Source: Nocardia sp. alder85J | GTDB lineage: Bacteria; Actinomycetota; Actinomycetes; Mycobacteriales; Mycobacteriaceae | NCBI RefSeq assembly: GCF_020176955.2 | Contig: NZ_JAIUCZ020000007.1 | Location: 434,001 to 498,000 of the forward strand | Reading direction: 5' to 3' | DNA length: 64,000 bases | Shown: piece by piece, positions 1 to 8,924 of the stretch | How the letters are laid out: each line of letters begins with the position of its first letter | How positions within the stretch are numbered: the first letter of the stretch is position 1 | Position numbers and translations under genes: made by a program | Notes under the pieces: model-generated | Database searches by the model: none | What the model was told of the DNA's origin: nothing | What the model saw: the letters and a program-made list of their open reading frames with translations, nothing else

Positions 1-267
1 ACACAATTGAGCACGGAACTGGAACGGGTGGCCCGCGTGGCGGTCCTGGAGCCGGGCCAGCTGCTCCTGGTCGACAACGATGTGGTGGTGCACGGCCGGG
101 TGCCGTTCGCCCCGCGCTACGACGGCACCGATCGCTGGCTGAAGCGCGTGAATATCCGCCTACCACAACGACATCGGGCCGAATCCGGCGAATCCGGTTA
201 CGGCCAGCGGACGGTCGCCCCCTTCCGCACCGAAGTCCCCGCACCGCACGCCGTCCCGATCCAGTGA
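1..267 (+). CDS. Fe(II)/2-oxoglutarate oxygenase, clavaminate-synthase-like (C-terminal part)
   Basis: Only the last 88 codons are present; the gene starts left of the window. The visible part carries the C-terminal signature of TauD/clavaminate-synthase-like oxygenases: a LEPGQLLLVDN strand, then VVVHGRVPF, whose His is the expected distal iron ligand, then RYDGTDRWLKR, whose Arg normally binds 2-oxoglutarate. The closest remembered relatives are amino-acid beta-hydroxylases of the VioC/AsnO type. It ends 13 nt before the SbnB-like gene, so it is probably part of the same operon and may hydroxylate a free or carrier-bound amino acid. The substrate cannot be judged from this fragment. Confidence 0.75.
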   Translation, partial: TQLSTELERVARVAVLEPGQLLLVDNDVVVHGRVPFAPRYDGTDRWLKRVNIRLPQRHRAESGESGYGQRTVAPFRTEVPAPHAVPIQ

Positions 268-280
268 ACCGAGGCACCCC

Positions 281-1270
281 GTGAACACCCGACCGACTCC
301 ACTCCGCGTCCTCTCCCGCAGCGACCTCGCCGACGTCCCCATCACTCCCGGCGATGTGAATCGCGCCGTCGAGGACGCGTATCTCGCACTGGCGTCCGGT
401 GATTCGGACAATCCCCGCAAGCTCAGCGTCGCCCATCCGGACGGCTGGTCGGTGGCCTACGCCATGCTCGGCCGCGACGGCCGCCGCCGGGTGGTAGCGA
501 TGAAGACCTCCTACAAGTTCGATCCGGCCCACGACCGCAGCACCAAGCGTTACTACACCACCATCACGCTCTACGACGACACCACCGGCGTGCCGATCGC
601 GATGATGGACTGTGCCCGGGTCGGCGCCCTGCGCACCCCCGCCGTCTCGGCGCTGCTGGTGCGCGAGACGATCCGCCCGGCCGCGCGCAGCGTGCTGCTG
701 ATCGGCACCGGCACCCAGGGCCGCAACGCGCTACCGCATCTGCTGGCGGCGAATCCGCAACTGAACCGGCTGATGGTGCACGGCACCCATCCCGACGGCC
801 TGAAGGCGGTGTACGAGCAACTCGCCGTGTACCACCCGCACCTCGAACTGGAGACCGTGACCGATCCCTACGAGGCGGCCCGCACTGCCGACGTGGTGCT
901 GGCCACCGCCGGCCCCGGCACCAAGGTCGCCGTCGAAACCCACGATCTCGCACCGGGTTCGGTAGCGGTGCTGGTCGGCTACGGGCTGGCGCCCTCGGCG
1001 CTGACCGGCGCCGATCGGGTGGTCGCCACCAGCGCCGAGCAGATGGCCCTGACCGGCACCGACATGGTGGACCGGGACGGCCGGCTGCGTCCGGTCGACG
1101 CCGAACTCCCGCAGATCCTGGGCCGCCGCGCGATCGGCCGCAGCTCCGACGACGAGCGGATCTTCGTCTACAACAGCGGCCTGGTCCTCACCGATATCGC
1201 CGTCGCCCATGCCCTCGCCGAGCGCGCCATCGCCGAGGGGCGGGGAACGGAGGTGTCTCTGTGGGACTGA
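281..1270 (+). CDS. SbnB-like N-[(2S)-2-amino-2-carboxyethyl]-L-glutamate dehydrogenase / ornithine cyclodeaminase family
   Basis: A 329-residue protein of the ornithine cyclodeaminase/mu-crystallin family. The nucleotide-binding loop is visible as LLIGTGTQGRNALPHLL near residue 140, preceded by the family motif DCARVGALRTPAVSALL. SbnB and VioK members oxidatively cleave the adduct made by an SbnA-type enzyme, giving L-2,3-diaminopropionate and 2-oxoglutarate. An SbnA-like gene lies two genes downstream, which favours this role over true ornithine cyclodeaminase. The GTG start at 281 has GAGG seven bases upstream. The stop overlaps the next gene's GTG start by 10 nt, indicating translational coupling. 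Confidence 0.8.
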   Translation: MNTRPTPLRVLSRSDLADVPITPGDVNRAVEDAYLALASGDSDNPRKLSVAHPDGWSVAYAMLGRDGRRRVVAMKTSYKFDPAHDRSTKRYYTTITLYDDTTGVPIAMMDCARVGALRTPAVSALLVRETIRPAARSVLLIGTGTQGRNALPHLLAANPQLNRLMVHGTHPDGLKAVYEQLAVYHPHLELETVTDPYEAARTADVVLATAGPGTKVAVETHDLAPGSVAVLVGYGLAPSALTGADRVVATSAEQMALTGTDMVDRDGRLRPVDAELPQILGRRAIGRSSDDERIFVYNSGLVLTDIAVAHALAERAIAEGRGTEVSLWD

Positions 1271-3144
1271 GCGCCGTCGCCCAGTTCTCCCTGTGGGACG
1301 CCGAGGACCCGGCTCCCACACCCCCACCGGACATCGCTCCGGAACCGACCCCACCCACCCGCCCCCGCACCCGCCGCAAGCGCGCCGCCGCCGCGGACCG
1401 TGCGCCGGACGACGCTCCGGCGCCGGCCGCGGCGGAGCCGACCACGGCCCCGGCCGCCTCGACGGCGGACGCCGCCGCGGTGGCCCCGGCCGACAGCATT
1501 GCGGCCGAAGACGCGGAAGACACTGCCATGGCGAACGATTCACCGTCGATTCACTCCGGAACCGAACCATCGACTCTGGTGGACGCGGCGCCGACGACCG
1601 CGAGCACCGCTGCGGAGTCGGCTCCGACGGTTGCGGTCCTCGACCCCGGCGCCACGAACAACACCGCGGCGCGACGAGCAATCACACCGGCGGATGCCGG
1701 TGCGGCGGCGCCGGACCCGGAAGACACACCGGCCGCCGAGTCCGGGACCGATGCGGCGGCCTCGGCCGAGATCGACAGCGCCACCCCACGATTCGAGTCG
1801 CCCGAGCCGCGCGCAGAGTTCGGGGCCGCAGCCGCCTGGATCGCCGCGGCCCTGCCCGCGCATGCCGACGAGTGGGAGCGGCGGCTGCTCGACGATCGAG
1901 AGTTGCTGGGCGACATCGCCTTCGCGGTCGGCGGCCCCTTCCACGTGATGTATCCGGACCGGGTGGGCGGCAATATCGAGGCGTTCCGGCAGGCGTTCGC
2001 CGCTGCGGGGCTCGACGGGGCGATCTACTACGGGAAGAAGGCGAACAAGGCCGGGTGTGTGGTGCGGGCCTGCGCCGAGCACGGCGCCGGGGTCGACGTG
2101 GCCAGCACCGGGGAGCTGGTCGCGGCGCTGGCGCACGGGGTCCGGGGCGAGGATCTGATGGTGACCGGGCCCGCCAAGTCGGACCGGTTGCTGTGGCTGG
2201 CCGCCCGGCACGGCGCGCTGATCACGGTGGACGAGCCGGGCGAGCTGGATCGCCTGGTGGCCGCGGGCATCGCGGCCCGGGTGCTGCTGCGGGTGCGCCC
2301 GCCCGGATCGGACAGCCGGTTCGGGCTGACCGGCACGGAACTGAACCACGCGGTGGCCGGCAGCGACCTCGGGCCGGTTCGGTTGGCGGGGTTCAGCTTC
2401 CACCTGTCCGGCTACGAGCCGACACCGCGCGCCGAACTGGCCGCCGAACTGATCGAACGCTGCCTGTGGGCGCGTGATCACGGACATCAGGCGGCGATGA
2501 TCTCGCTGGGCGGCGGATTCGGCGTGGACTATGTGCCCGCCCCGGCCTGGGACCGGTTCACCGCCGAGGCCGGGCCACAGTGGTTCCACGCCGGCAAACG
2601 GTTCGATTCCTATTATCCGTACCACTGCCCGACGCCGGGCGCGGCGATGCTCGCCACCGTGCTGGAGTACGCCGATCTCGCGAAAAATCTGCGGGACAAC
2701 GGTATTCGACCCGCGATCGAGCCGGGGCGGGCGCTGCTGGATCGCGCCGGGAGTACCGTGTTCCGGGTGCAGGGCTCGAAAGTGCGTTCCGTGCACGATA
2801 TCTCGTACCAACTGCTCACCGTCGACGGCACCAGTCTGAGCCTGTCGGAGCAGTGGTTCTCCAGTGAATACCTGCCCGATCCGGTGCTGTGGCCGACCCG
2901 GCCCGGCACCGTGACCGGGGCCTGTGTCGGCGCGGCCACCTGCCTGGAGTCCGACATGCTGAGCTGGCGGCGTATCCCGCTGCCCCGGCCGGCCACCGTG
3001 GGCGATCTGCTGGTGTATCCCAATACCGCCGGCTATCAGATGGATTCGAACGAATCCGCGTTCCACCAGTTACCGATCCCGCCCAAAGTGGTGCTGCACG
3101 AGGCGCCGGGCGGACGGCTGCGCTGGACGCTCGACGCCGGGTAG
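1261..3144 (+). CDS. Fold-type III PLP-dependent decarboxylase-like enzyme (Y4yA-like) with long disordered N-terminus
   Basis: A 627-residue protein. From about residue 210 it is an alanine-racemase-fold PLP enzyme of the ornithine/diaminopimelate decarboxylase group. It has YYGKKANK with the Schiff-base lysine at about K260, an HLSGYE segment matching the HxGS position, GGGFGVDY for phosphate binding, EPGRALL, and CLESD matching the C-E-S-x-D motif from the partner subunit. Residues 1-200 are Ala/Pro/Glu-rich, low-complexity and unlike the family. The GTG start is well supported by GGAGG at 1249-1253, so the extension appears genuine. In staphyloferrin B clusters SbnH plays a comparable role beside SbnA and SbnB. 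Decarboxylation of a diaminopropionate intermediate is inference; Y4yA-type proteins have no firm reaction. Confidence 0.75.
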   Translation: MGLSAVAQFSLWDAEDPAPTPPPDIAPEPTPPTRPRTRRKRAAAADRAPDDAPAPAAAEPTTAPAASTADAAAVAPADSIAAEDAEDTAMANDSPSIHSGTEPSTLVDAAPTTASTAAESAPTVAVLDPGATNNTAARRAITPADAGAAAPDPEDTPAAESGTDAAASAEIDSATPRFESPEPRAEFGAAAAWIAAALPAHADEWERRLLDDRELLGDIAFAVGGPFHVMYPDRVGGNIEAFRQAFAAAGLDGAIYYGKKANKAGCVVRACAEHGAGVDVASTGELVAALAHGVRGEDLMVTGPAKSDRLLWLAARHGALITVDEPGELDRLVAAGIAARVLLRVRPPGSDSRFGLTGTELNHAVAGSDLGPVRLAGFSFHLSGYEPTPRAELAAELIERCLWARDHGHQAAMISLGGGFGVDYVPAPAWDRFTAEAGPQWFHAGKRFDSYYPYHCPTPGAAMLATVLEYADLAKNLRDNGIRPAIEPGRALLDRAGSTVFRVQGSKVRSVHDISYQLLTVDGTSLSLSEQWFSSEYLPDPVLWPTRPGTVTGACVGAATCLESDMLSWRRIPLPRPATVGDLLVYPNTAGYQMDSNESAFHQLPIPPKVVLHEAPGGRLRWTLDAG

Positions 3145-3209
3145 CCCACCGGCACCGGGGTATCTCCCGGAATTCCACCGACGAACGATCGAGATCGAGG
3201 AGACCAGTA

Positions 3210-4238
3210 ATGCCGCTCGTCACACGTGTGACGGACCTGATCGGCGAGACCCCCCTGTTCGAGCTCGCCCGGACCGACTCCGGCACCCGGCTGTTGCTCA
3301 AACTGGAACATTTCAACCCGACCGGGACGGCCAAGATCCGGATGGCCCGGGAGATGGTGCTCGACGCCGAGCGCCGTGGTTTGCTCGGTAATGGCGGGCA
3401 TATCATCGAATCGACGTCCGGCAACACCGGGCTGGGATTGGCGGTGGTCGCGGCCGAACGCGGCTACCGGTTCACCGCGGTCGTCGACCACCACGCCTGC
3501 AAGGACAAATTGCGCGCGATGCAAGCCATGGGCGCCGAGCTCGTCTACGTCGCCGACGACGGTGACGACACGCTGGCCACCTCGGCCCGCGAGGATCTGG
3601 CCGCCGCGATGGCGGCCGCCGACGCCGACGGATACTTCACCGAACAGCACAACAACGACGCCAACGCGGTCGGCTACTACGCCGTCGCCGAGGAATTGCT
3701 GAACGACCTCGGCCGGGTCGACATCCTGTTGTCGGCGGTCGGCACCGGTGGCTCGCTGTTCGGCACCGCGCGGCGGTTGCGCGAACTCGGCTGCCACCCG
3801 CGCGTGATCGGCGTCGAACCGGTGGGCTCGATCGCCTTCGGCGGGCCGGGCGGGCCGTATTGGCAGTCCGGCACCGGCACGCCGCCGGGCGCCACCGTCG
3901 GCACCGCCGTCGACTACACGCTGCTCGACGAGGGCCTGAAGGTCTCCGATGTGGCGGCGTTCGCGGCGGCCCGCGCGATCGCCCGGAAGATGGGGCTGCT
4001 GATCGGTGGATCGGCGGGCGGTTCGGTGTACGCGGCGCTGACCCGGCTGGCGGATTTCCCGCCGGGTTCGACGATCGTCACCATCGTGTGCGACGGTGGC
4101 GAGAAGTATCTCGACACCGTCTTCGACGACGACTGGATGAACGACCGCGATCTGCTCGACGACGCCACCGAACACGAGGTGGCCACGCTGCTGGACCGCT
4201 ATGCGCCGGCGCACCGGGACCTGGTGGGGGCGCGATGA
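3210..4238 (+). CDS. SbnA-like PLP-dependent synthase (cysteine synthase fold)
   Basis: A 342-residue fold-type II PLP enzyme. It has NPTGTAKIR with the PLP lysine at K42, the STSGNTG substrate loop near residue 71 and a GTGGSLFG phosphate-binding loop near residue 180. KIR in place of the KDR of true cysteine synthases and the pairing with an SbnB-like gene point to the SbnA/VioB group. That group condenses O-phosphoserine with glutamate as the first step to L-2,3-diaminopropionate. The ATG at 3210 follows GAGGAGA at 3197-3203; a much longer reading frame upstream lacks support. An ordinary cysteine or cystathionine synthase is less likely. Confidence 0.8.
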   Translation: MPLVTRVTDLIGETPLFELARTDSGTRLLLKLEHFNPTGTAKIRMAREMVLDAERRGLLGNGGHIIESTSGNTGLGLAVVAAERGYRFTAVVDHHACKDKLRAMQAMGAELVYVADDGDDTLATSAREDLAAAMAAADADGYFTEQHNNDANAVGYYAVAEELLNDLGRVDILLSAVGTGGSLFGTARRLRELGCHPRVIGVEPVGSIAFGGPGGPYWQSGTGTPPGATVGTAVDYTLLDEGLKVSDVAAFAAARAIARKMGLLIGGSAGGSVYAALTRLADFPPGSTIVTIVCDGGEKYLDTVFDDDWMNDRDLLDDATEHEVATLLDRYAPAHRDLVGAR

Positions 4239-4266
4239 ATCCGATCTGCGGCACGAGGCGGGCGCT

Positions 4267-5691
4267 ATGACCATCGACGCGGACGAGCGGCCGGACGGGC
4301 GGCGGCTGACCGCCCTGGCCACGCCGATCGCGGCGACCCAGCTGGCCCAGGTCGCGGTGTCGACCACGAATATCGCGCTGATGGGCTCGCTGGGCATCGC
4401 CCAGGTGGCCGCGGGTGGGCTGGCGCTGACGCTGTTCAACCAGATCCGGACCATGTGCGTCGGGCTGATCACCGCGACCGGCAATCAGGTCGCCACCGCC
4501 GCGAGCCGCGCGGAACAGGCCGGGACCGGCGATCCGGCCGCAGACGACGGCAGCGACGAGATCCGGGACGTGGTCCGCGCCGGATTCCTGATCGCCACCG
4601 CCGCCGGAATCCTCGGCGCCCTGCTCCTGGTCACACTGGGCTGGGCGTTGCGGTGGCTCGGCCAGGACGCCGCCGTCCTCGCCGCGGCCCGCCCGATGCT
4701 GGTGGCACTGGCGCCCGGACTGCTGCCGTGCCTGTGGTTCCAGGTGATCCGGCAGTACACCGTCGGCATGCAGCGCCCGCAGGCCCTGCTGCTGGTGACA
4801 CTCGGCTCGGTCGCGCTGAATGCCGTGCTGGCCCTCAGCCTGATGCACGGCTGGGCGGGGCTGCCGCAGCTCGGCCTGACCGGCGTCGGGGTCGCGAGCT
4901 CGCTGGTCTTCCTGATCACCTGCCTGGTGTTCTGGGTGATGGTCCGCCGCGATCCGGTGCTCAGCGCCACCCTGCCGCTCCGGATGTGGCCGGTGCAGAC
5001 CGGGACCGTGACCGCCGAACTGCGCCTGGGCCTGCCCATCGCGCTGACCTACGGCTCCGAGGCGGGCATGTTCTCGGTGCTGGCACTGGTGATGGGCACG
5101 CTCGGGGCGGCCGCGCTGGCCGCGCACAATATCGTCTATCAGCTGGTCTACATCGTCTTCCAGGTCGCGATCGGGCTGTCGCACGGCGTCTCGATCCTGG
5201 TCAGCCGGGCCGTCGCCCGCGACGAGTACCGGCGCGCGCACGGGCTGGCCTGGCTGGCGCTGCGGCAGGCGGCGGCGGTCGCGGCGGTGGTCGGGGTGTG
5301 TTACGCGGTACTCCCCGACGCGGTGCTGCGCCCGTTCCTGACCAGCGACGATCGGTCGACGGTGGAGCTGGCGCACGGGTTGCTGCTGATCGCGATCGTG
5401 TTGCAGTTCTTCGACGCCGCGCAGAACATCGGCAACGGGCTGCTGCGCGGCGTGCAGGACACCCGGGCCGGATTCCGGCTGTCGCTGGTCGGCTACTGGG
5501 TTGTGGGATTGCCCACAGCACTGGTGCTCGCCCTGCCCGCCGGGCTCGGCGCCGCGGGCGTCTGGTGGGGCCTCACCGCCGGGCTGGCCGCGACAGCCAC
5601 GCTGATGCTGCGCCGCTACTTCGCGCTGCTCCAGGATCGGGAACAGGCGCCGCCGCGGGTGCTGGCCGGTAGCTCGAGTGCGGGAGCGTGA
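4267..5691 (+). CDS. MATE family efflux transporter
   Basis: A 474-residue, very hydrophobic protein with about 12 membrane segments and the MATE/DinF pattern: an N-terminal ATPIAATQLAQVAVSTTNIALMG helix, a second half beginning LGLPIALTYGSEAG, and AAHNIVYQLVYIVFQ. MATE proteins export drugs or metabolites against a Na+ or H+ gradient. As the last gene of the putative diaminopropionate operon it is the likely exporter of the product. I chose ATG 4267 because GAGG at 4255-4258 is correctly spaced; a start at 4201 would overlap the upstream gene by 38 nt. Confidence 0.85.
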   Translation: MTIDADERPDGRRLTALATPIAATQLAQVAVSTTNIALMGSLGIAQVAAGGLALTLFNQIRTMCVGLITATGNQVATAASRAEQAGTGDPAADDGSDEIRDVVRAGFLIATAAGILGALLLVTLGWALRWLGQDAAVLAAARPMLVALAPGLLPCLWFQVIRQYTVGMQRPQALLLVTLGSVALNAVLALSLMHGWAGLPQLGLTGVGVASSLVFLITCLVFWVMVRRDPVLSATLPLRMWPVQTGTVTAELRLGLPIALTYGSEAGMFSVLALVMGTLGAAALAAHNIVYQLVYIVFQVAIGLSHGVSILVSRAVARDEYRRAHGLAWLALRQAAAVAAVVGVCYAVLPDAVLRPFLTSDDRSTVELAHGLLLIAIVLQFFDAAQNIGNGLLRGVQDTRAGFRLSLVGYWVVGLPTALVLALPAGLGAAGVWWGLTAGLAATATLMLRRYFALLQDREQAPPRVLAGSSSAGA

Positions 5692-5824
5692 CCGGGACAG
5701 CGGCACCGAATCCTCACCGAGGTGTAAGCGCGTCGTCACCGGCCGTCGGCTCGGTACGAGATACGGCTTCGCTATCCTTTCCCCGGAGCCCGATAGCCAA
5801 GGCGTATACGCCGGGAGGAGTCCG

Positions 5825-6772
5825 GTGCAGATCAGCAGAGTCGCAGAGTACCCGCGACCGGACCACGTACTTCTGCATTTCAGCGATACCCACCTCGTCG
5901 CCGGAGACCGCGAACTCTACGGTGCGGTCGACTCCGAGCAGCGGCTGCGGCGGCTGCTGGAGCGCGCCCGGGGCACGCGGATCACGCCGACCGCGCTGGT
6001 GTTCACCGGCGATCTCACCGATCGCGGCGAGGCCGGCGCCTATGACAAGCTGCGCGCCCTGGTCGAGCCGGTCGCCGCGGCGCTCGGCGCCCCGGTGGTG
6101 TGGCTGAACGGCAATCACGACGACCGGGCCACGCTGCGCCGGCGCCTGCTCGACGAGGACGGTTCGGCCGACCCGCTGGATCGGGTGTACCTGTTCGACG
6201 GACTGCGGATCGTCACGCTGGACACCACGGTGCCCGGTGAGCACCACGGCGAGATCTCCGACGATCAGCTGGCGTGGCTGGGGTCGGTGCTGGCCGAACC
6301 GGCGCCGTTCGGGACGATCCTGGCCATGCACCACCCGCCGATTCCGTACATCCAGGATCTGGCGGTGACGGTGGAGTTGCGCGACCAGCGCCGGCTGGCG
6401 GATGTGCTGGACGGCACCGACGTCCGCAGCATCCTCTCCGGACATCTGCACTTCTCCACCACCGCCACCTTCGCCGGGATCCCGGTGTCGGTGGTGTCCT
6501 CGGCCGCCTACAGCCAGGACCCGGCGGTGCAGGTCGGCGGTCAGCGCGGCCGGGATGCCGTGCAGGCCTTCAACTTCGTGCACATCTACCCGGACACCGT
6601 GGTGCATTCGGTGGTGCCGATCGAGGAGGGCCCGACCGTCGGCCGCCCCGTCACCCCGGCGCAGACCGCCGAGGAACTCACCGCGGCCGGCATCGTGATC
6701 CCACCGGCCACCGGCATTCCGCACGTGGTGCAGCGGCGGGCGGGCAGTCACGACGGCGAGACCGTCTCCTAG
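5825..6772 (+). CDS. cpdA: 3',5'-cyclic nucleotide phosphodiesterase, Rv0805 type
   Basis: A 315-residue class III metallophosphoesterase that resembles M. tuberculosis Rv0805 closely along its length. The dinuclear metal ligands are visible: SDTH (D21, H23), GDLTD, GNHDD, HHPP and GHLH. With the GTG start, D21 and H23 have the same numbers as in Rv0805. The start at 5825 has GGGAGGAG at 5813-5820. Rv0805 hydrolyses 2',3'- and 3',5'-cyclic nucleotides and associates with the cell envelope. It is convergent with the Stealth gene, the same arrangement as Rv0805/Rv0806c. It is probably not part of the upstream metabolite operon. Confidence 0.9.
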   Translation: MQISRVAEYPRPDHVLLHFSDTHLVAGDRELYGAVDSEQRLRRLLERARGTRITPTALVFTGDLTDRGEAGAYDKLRALVEPVAAALGAPVVWLNGNHDDRATLRRRLLDEDGSADPLDRVYLFDGLRIVTLDTTVPGEHHGEISDDQLAWLGSVLAEPAPFGTILAMHHPPIPYIQDLAVTVELRDQRRLADVLDGTDVRSILSGHLHFSTTATFAGIPVSVVSSAAYSQDPAVQVGGQRGRDAVQAFNFVHIYPDTVVHSVVPIEEGPTVGRPVTPAQTAEELTAAGIVIPPATGIPHVVQRRAGSHDGETVS

Positions 6773-6813
6773 CCCGGCGGGCACCGACAGGGTCGGCTCC
6801 CGCAACGCCGGGC
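6772..6813. terminator. Bidirectional hairpin between convergent genes
   Basis: Inverted repeat GCCCGGCG (6772-6779) / CGCCGGGC (6806-6813) encloses a smaller stem, CCGAC / GTCGG. It starts at the stop codon of the phosphodiesterase and lies upstream of the Stealth stop on the other strand. There is no U-tract, as is common for actinobacterial terminators. Confidence 0.5.
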
Positions 6814-6849
6814 CCGGCGAGCTGGACCGGGATCCGGCGGACGGGTTCG

Positions 6850-8286
6850 TCAGGCGGCGCCGGGTTCGAGGGCCAGCCGGTCCTCGCCGGTCGCACGCTC
6901 CCACGGCGCCGGTTCCGGGAAGTAGCCCTCGAGGAATTCCGAGACCGTCCGGACCCGCTCGGCCTCCGCGACCTCCGGGAAGCTGCCGTCGTTGAGGCAG
7001 AAGAAGTCGACGTTGCGGCGGCGGGCCAGGCCGTCCAGCAGGGCCAGCCCGGCGTGGCTGGTGGTCTGGACGTAGCGCATCTTCGCCGCCTCCTGCGGTA
7101 CCGCGCGACCGGTGAACAGTGCGTAGTAGTGGTACAGCGAGTTGGTGACCGAGATGTCGGTGGCGGCCCGGAACCGGCTGGCCCGGGTGCGGGCGAAATC
7201 CTCCGGGAAGGTCTGCTCCATCTCCAGTAGCACGCTGCGCCGCAACGGCACCGGGGTGTGTTCCAGATGCCGGGTGAGCACATGACCGAAGCGCCGCGCC
7301 AGCAGTATCCGGTTCACCCGGGCCGCGTTCTCGAATCCGCTGCGCCGCTCGTTGTTTCCGCCCGGTCCGATGCGGGTGCCCGCCTCGACGAACCGGGTGA
7401 TGCCGGCCGGGGTGAAGAACATCGACGGCCGCACCGGGCGGGCGAAGAACATGTCGTCGTTGGAGTACAGGAAATGCTCCGACAGCCCCTCGATGTGCTG
7501 CAACTGACATTCGACGGCATGCGAATTGAAGACCGGCAGCCCGCTGACATCCGAGAAGTGGTCCGCCGCACGAACGATCGTGACCTTCGGATCGTCGGCC
7601 AGCCAGTGCGGCACCCGCGAATCGGTGGCGATGAAGATGCGCCGGATCCAGGGCGCGTTGCGGTGCACCGACCGTAGCGCGTACTTCAGTTCGTCGATCT
7701 GCCGGATCCGGGCATCGGCGGCGTCGCCCTCGCCGACCACCACCTGTGCCATCATTCCCGCACGGCGAGTTCGGAATTCGGGATCGGAGCCGTCCACCCA
7801 GGAGTAGACGATGTCGATGTCGAACCCGACATCGGCGGGGTGCGCGTCGAACATGCCGGCCAGGGTGGGCCAGCCGGCGTCGAACGCCAGCACCGTGCCG
7901 TACTCGATATCGCCGAGGTCGAAGACGCTGCGGGTCAACGCATTCGGACGTGGGCACTCGACCGTGTCGCCGTGGTGCTCCCACAGCTCCAGCTCGACGT
8001 GGTGCCCCGGGTCGATATCGCGACCGAGCCGGAAGACGTTGTGCTGCAACTCGTTACATCTGAACCCGGACGTGATGGCCGCACCCAGCACCCGGCGCAG
8101 CGCCGTCCGGTGCGCGGCGTCGATCGCCAGCACCGGCCGCTGCTCGGCGTCCCGGACCAACAGGAACGGCACCTCCGTGGCGGTCAGTTCCGCTCGCAGC
8201 CAGCGCAGATCGTCGAGCACCGCCGCCGAGACCGCCAGATTGGCCGCGACCGCCGGGGTCGTACTCATCGCGTCGAATTCCACCAT
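6850..8286 (-). CDS. Stealth family sugar-phosphate transferase (CpsY/Rv0806c type)
   Basis: About 478 residues with the conserved Stealth regions: CR1 DIDIVYSWVDGSDPEF near residue 158, CR2 with IDELKYALRSVHRNAPWIRRIFIATD, CR3 with HFLYSNDDMFFARP, and a C-terminal CR4. Stealth proteins transfer hexose-1-phosphate units to form phosphodiester-linked capsule or exopolysaccharide. The M. tuberculosis counterpart beside Rv0805 is Rv0806c (cpsY). ATG 8286 is preferred because GGGAG at 8296-8300 is correctly spaced for it; ATG 8292 is only two bases from that site. The first 140 residues are less conserved. Confidence 0.85.
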   Translation of the reverse strand: MVEFDAMSTTPAVAANLAVSAAVLDDLRWLRAELTATEVPFLLVRDAEQRPVLAIDAAHRTALRRVLGAAITSGFRCNELQHNVFRLGRDIDPGHHVELELWEHHGDTVECPRPNALTRSVFDLGDIEYGTVLAFDAGWPTLAGMFDAHPADVGFDIDIVYSWVDGSDPEFRTRRAGMMAQVVVGEGDAADARIRQIDELKYALRSVHRNAPWIRRIFIATDSRVPHWLADDPKVTIVRAADHFSDVSGLPVFNSHAVECQLQHIEGLSEHFLYSNDDMFFARPVRPSMFFTPAGITRFVEAGTRIGPGGNNERRSGFENAARVNRILLARRFGHVLTRHLEHTPVPLRRSVLLEMEQTFPEDFARTRASRFRAATDISVTNSLYHYYALFTGRAVPQEAAKMRYVQTTSHAGLALLDGLARRRNVDFFCLNDGSFPEVAEAERVRTVSEFLEGYFPEPAPWERATGEDRLALEPGAA

Positions 8287-8684
8287 CACCATCTCTCCCG
8301 CATACGCGTGTGGCGGCGCTCCGCTGGGGGCGGAGCGCCGGAAACTACCGGGTCAGCGCGACCGGACGGGCCGCGCGGGGTGACTGTTCGGGAACGCCGC
8401 CCACAGTCGTTGTCGATCCGAGCGCTGCACGCCGGACGGTCGCCGATCGAATCGGAGCTCCATCAGTTCTCACCTCACTCGCGGCCGGACGCGCGTATGC
8501 GTCGACGGATCTTGCTGCTGTGCGATCGTCACCGCTCGCGGCGCGGGCTCGCGCGCTGGGCGTGTACGGTTCGCTTCACCGGACGGCCATCGGCCGGCTA
8601 CCTGCCCGACCCTGAAAGGTCGAGGAACTGTTACGAATGATGCAACCGCCGGTACCCGTTCGTCAATCGCAACCGTCGCAGGTC

Positions 8685-8704
8685 CCACTGTATTTTCACA
8701 GTGG
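8685..8704. promoter_or_regulatory. 20-bp palindrome, possible operator
   Basis: CCACTGT, a 6-bp AT-rich spacer, then ACAGTGG: perfect 7-bp arms in the least GC-rich part of the intergenic region. The regulator is unknown. Confidence 0.4.
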
Positions 8705-8754
8705 TAACGGAAGCATTCCGAACCGTCGGTAACATTCGATCATACACACTCCCC

Positions 8755-8773
8755 CAAGGTTAGGCTCACCAAC
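8755..8773. promoter_or_regulatory. Candidate IdeR/DtxR iron box
   Basis: AAGGTTAGGCTCACCAAC aligns with the mycobacterial IdeR consensus (TTAGGTTAGGCTAACCTAA) at about 15 of 19 positions, including the whole AGGTTAGGCT block. It is flanked symmetrically by GGTAACA (8728-8734) and TGTTACC (8776-8782). It sits about 150 bp before the start at 8925. Whether it controls that gene, the Stealth gene or neither is not known. Confidence 0.4.
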
Positions 8774-8924
8774 CCTGTTACCATGCCGGCCGCATCCGGC
8801 ACACAGGTTTCACCGGGCGATCTACGGTGTCCAACGCACATCTCGAGCACTCAAGTGGCGCAACGGTTTACACTGCTCGTACACGCGGTCCAGCCCGCCG
8901 CGCGAGTCGACTGTGAGGTGACGC

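Larger units (their letters stand above)
8287..8924. other. Long intergenic region between divergent genes
   Basis: This 638-bp stretch has no convincing gene; short frames in it lack ribosome sites and typical codon use. It holds a perfect 10-bp-stem hairpin at 8314-8340 (CGGCGCTCCG / CGGAGCGCCG), just upstream of the Stealth start. A less GC-rich tract at 8620-8790 contains several inverted repeats and a candidate iron box, listed separately. The promoters of both flanking genes must lie here. Confidence 0.6.

Noticed and set aside
8310..8615. 101-codon frame in the long intergenic region
   Set aside because: No ribosome site, covers a hairpin, and composition is not protein-like.
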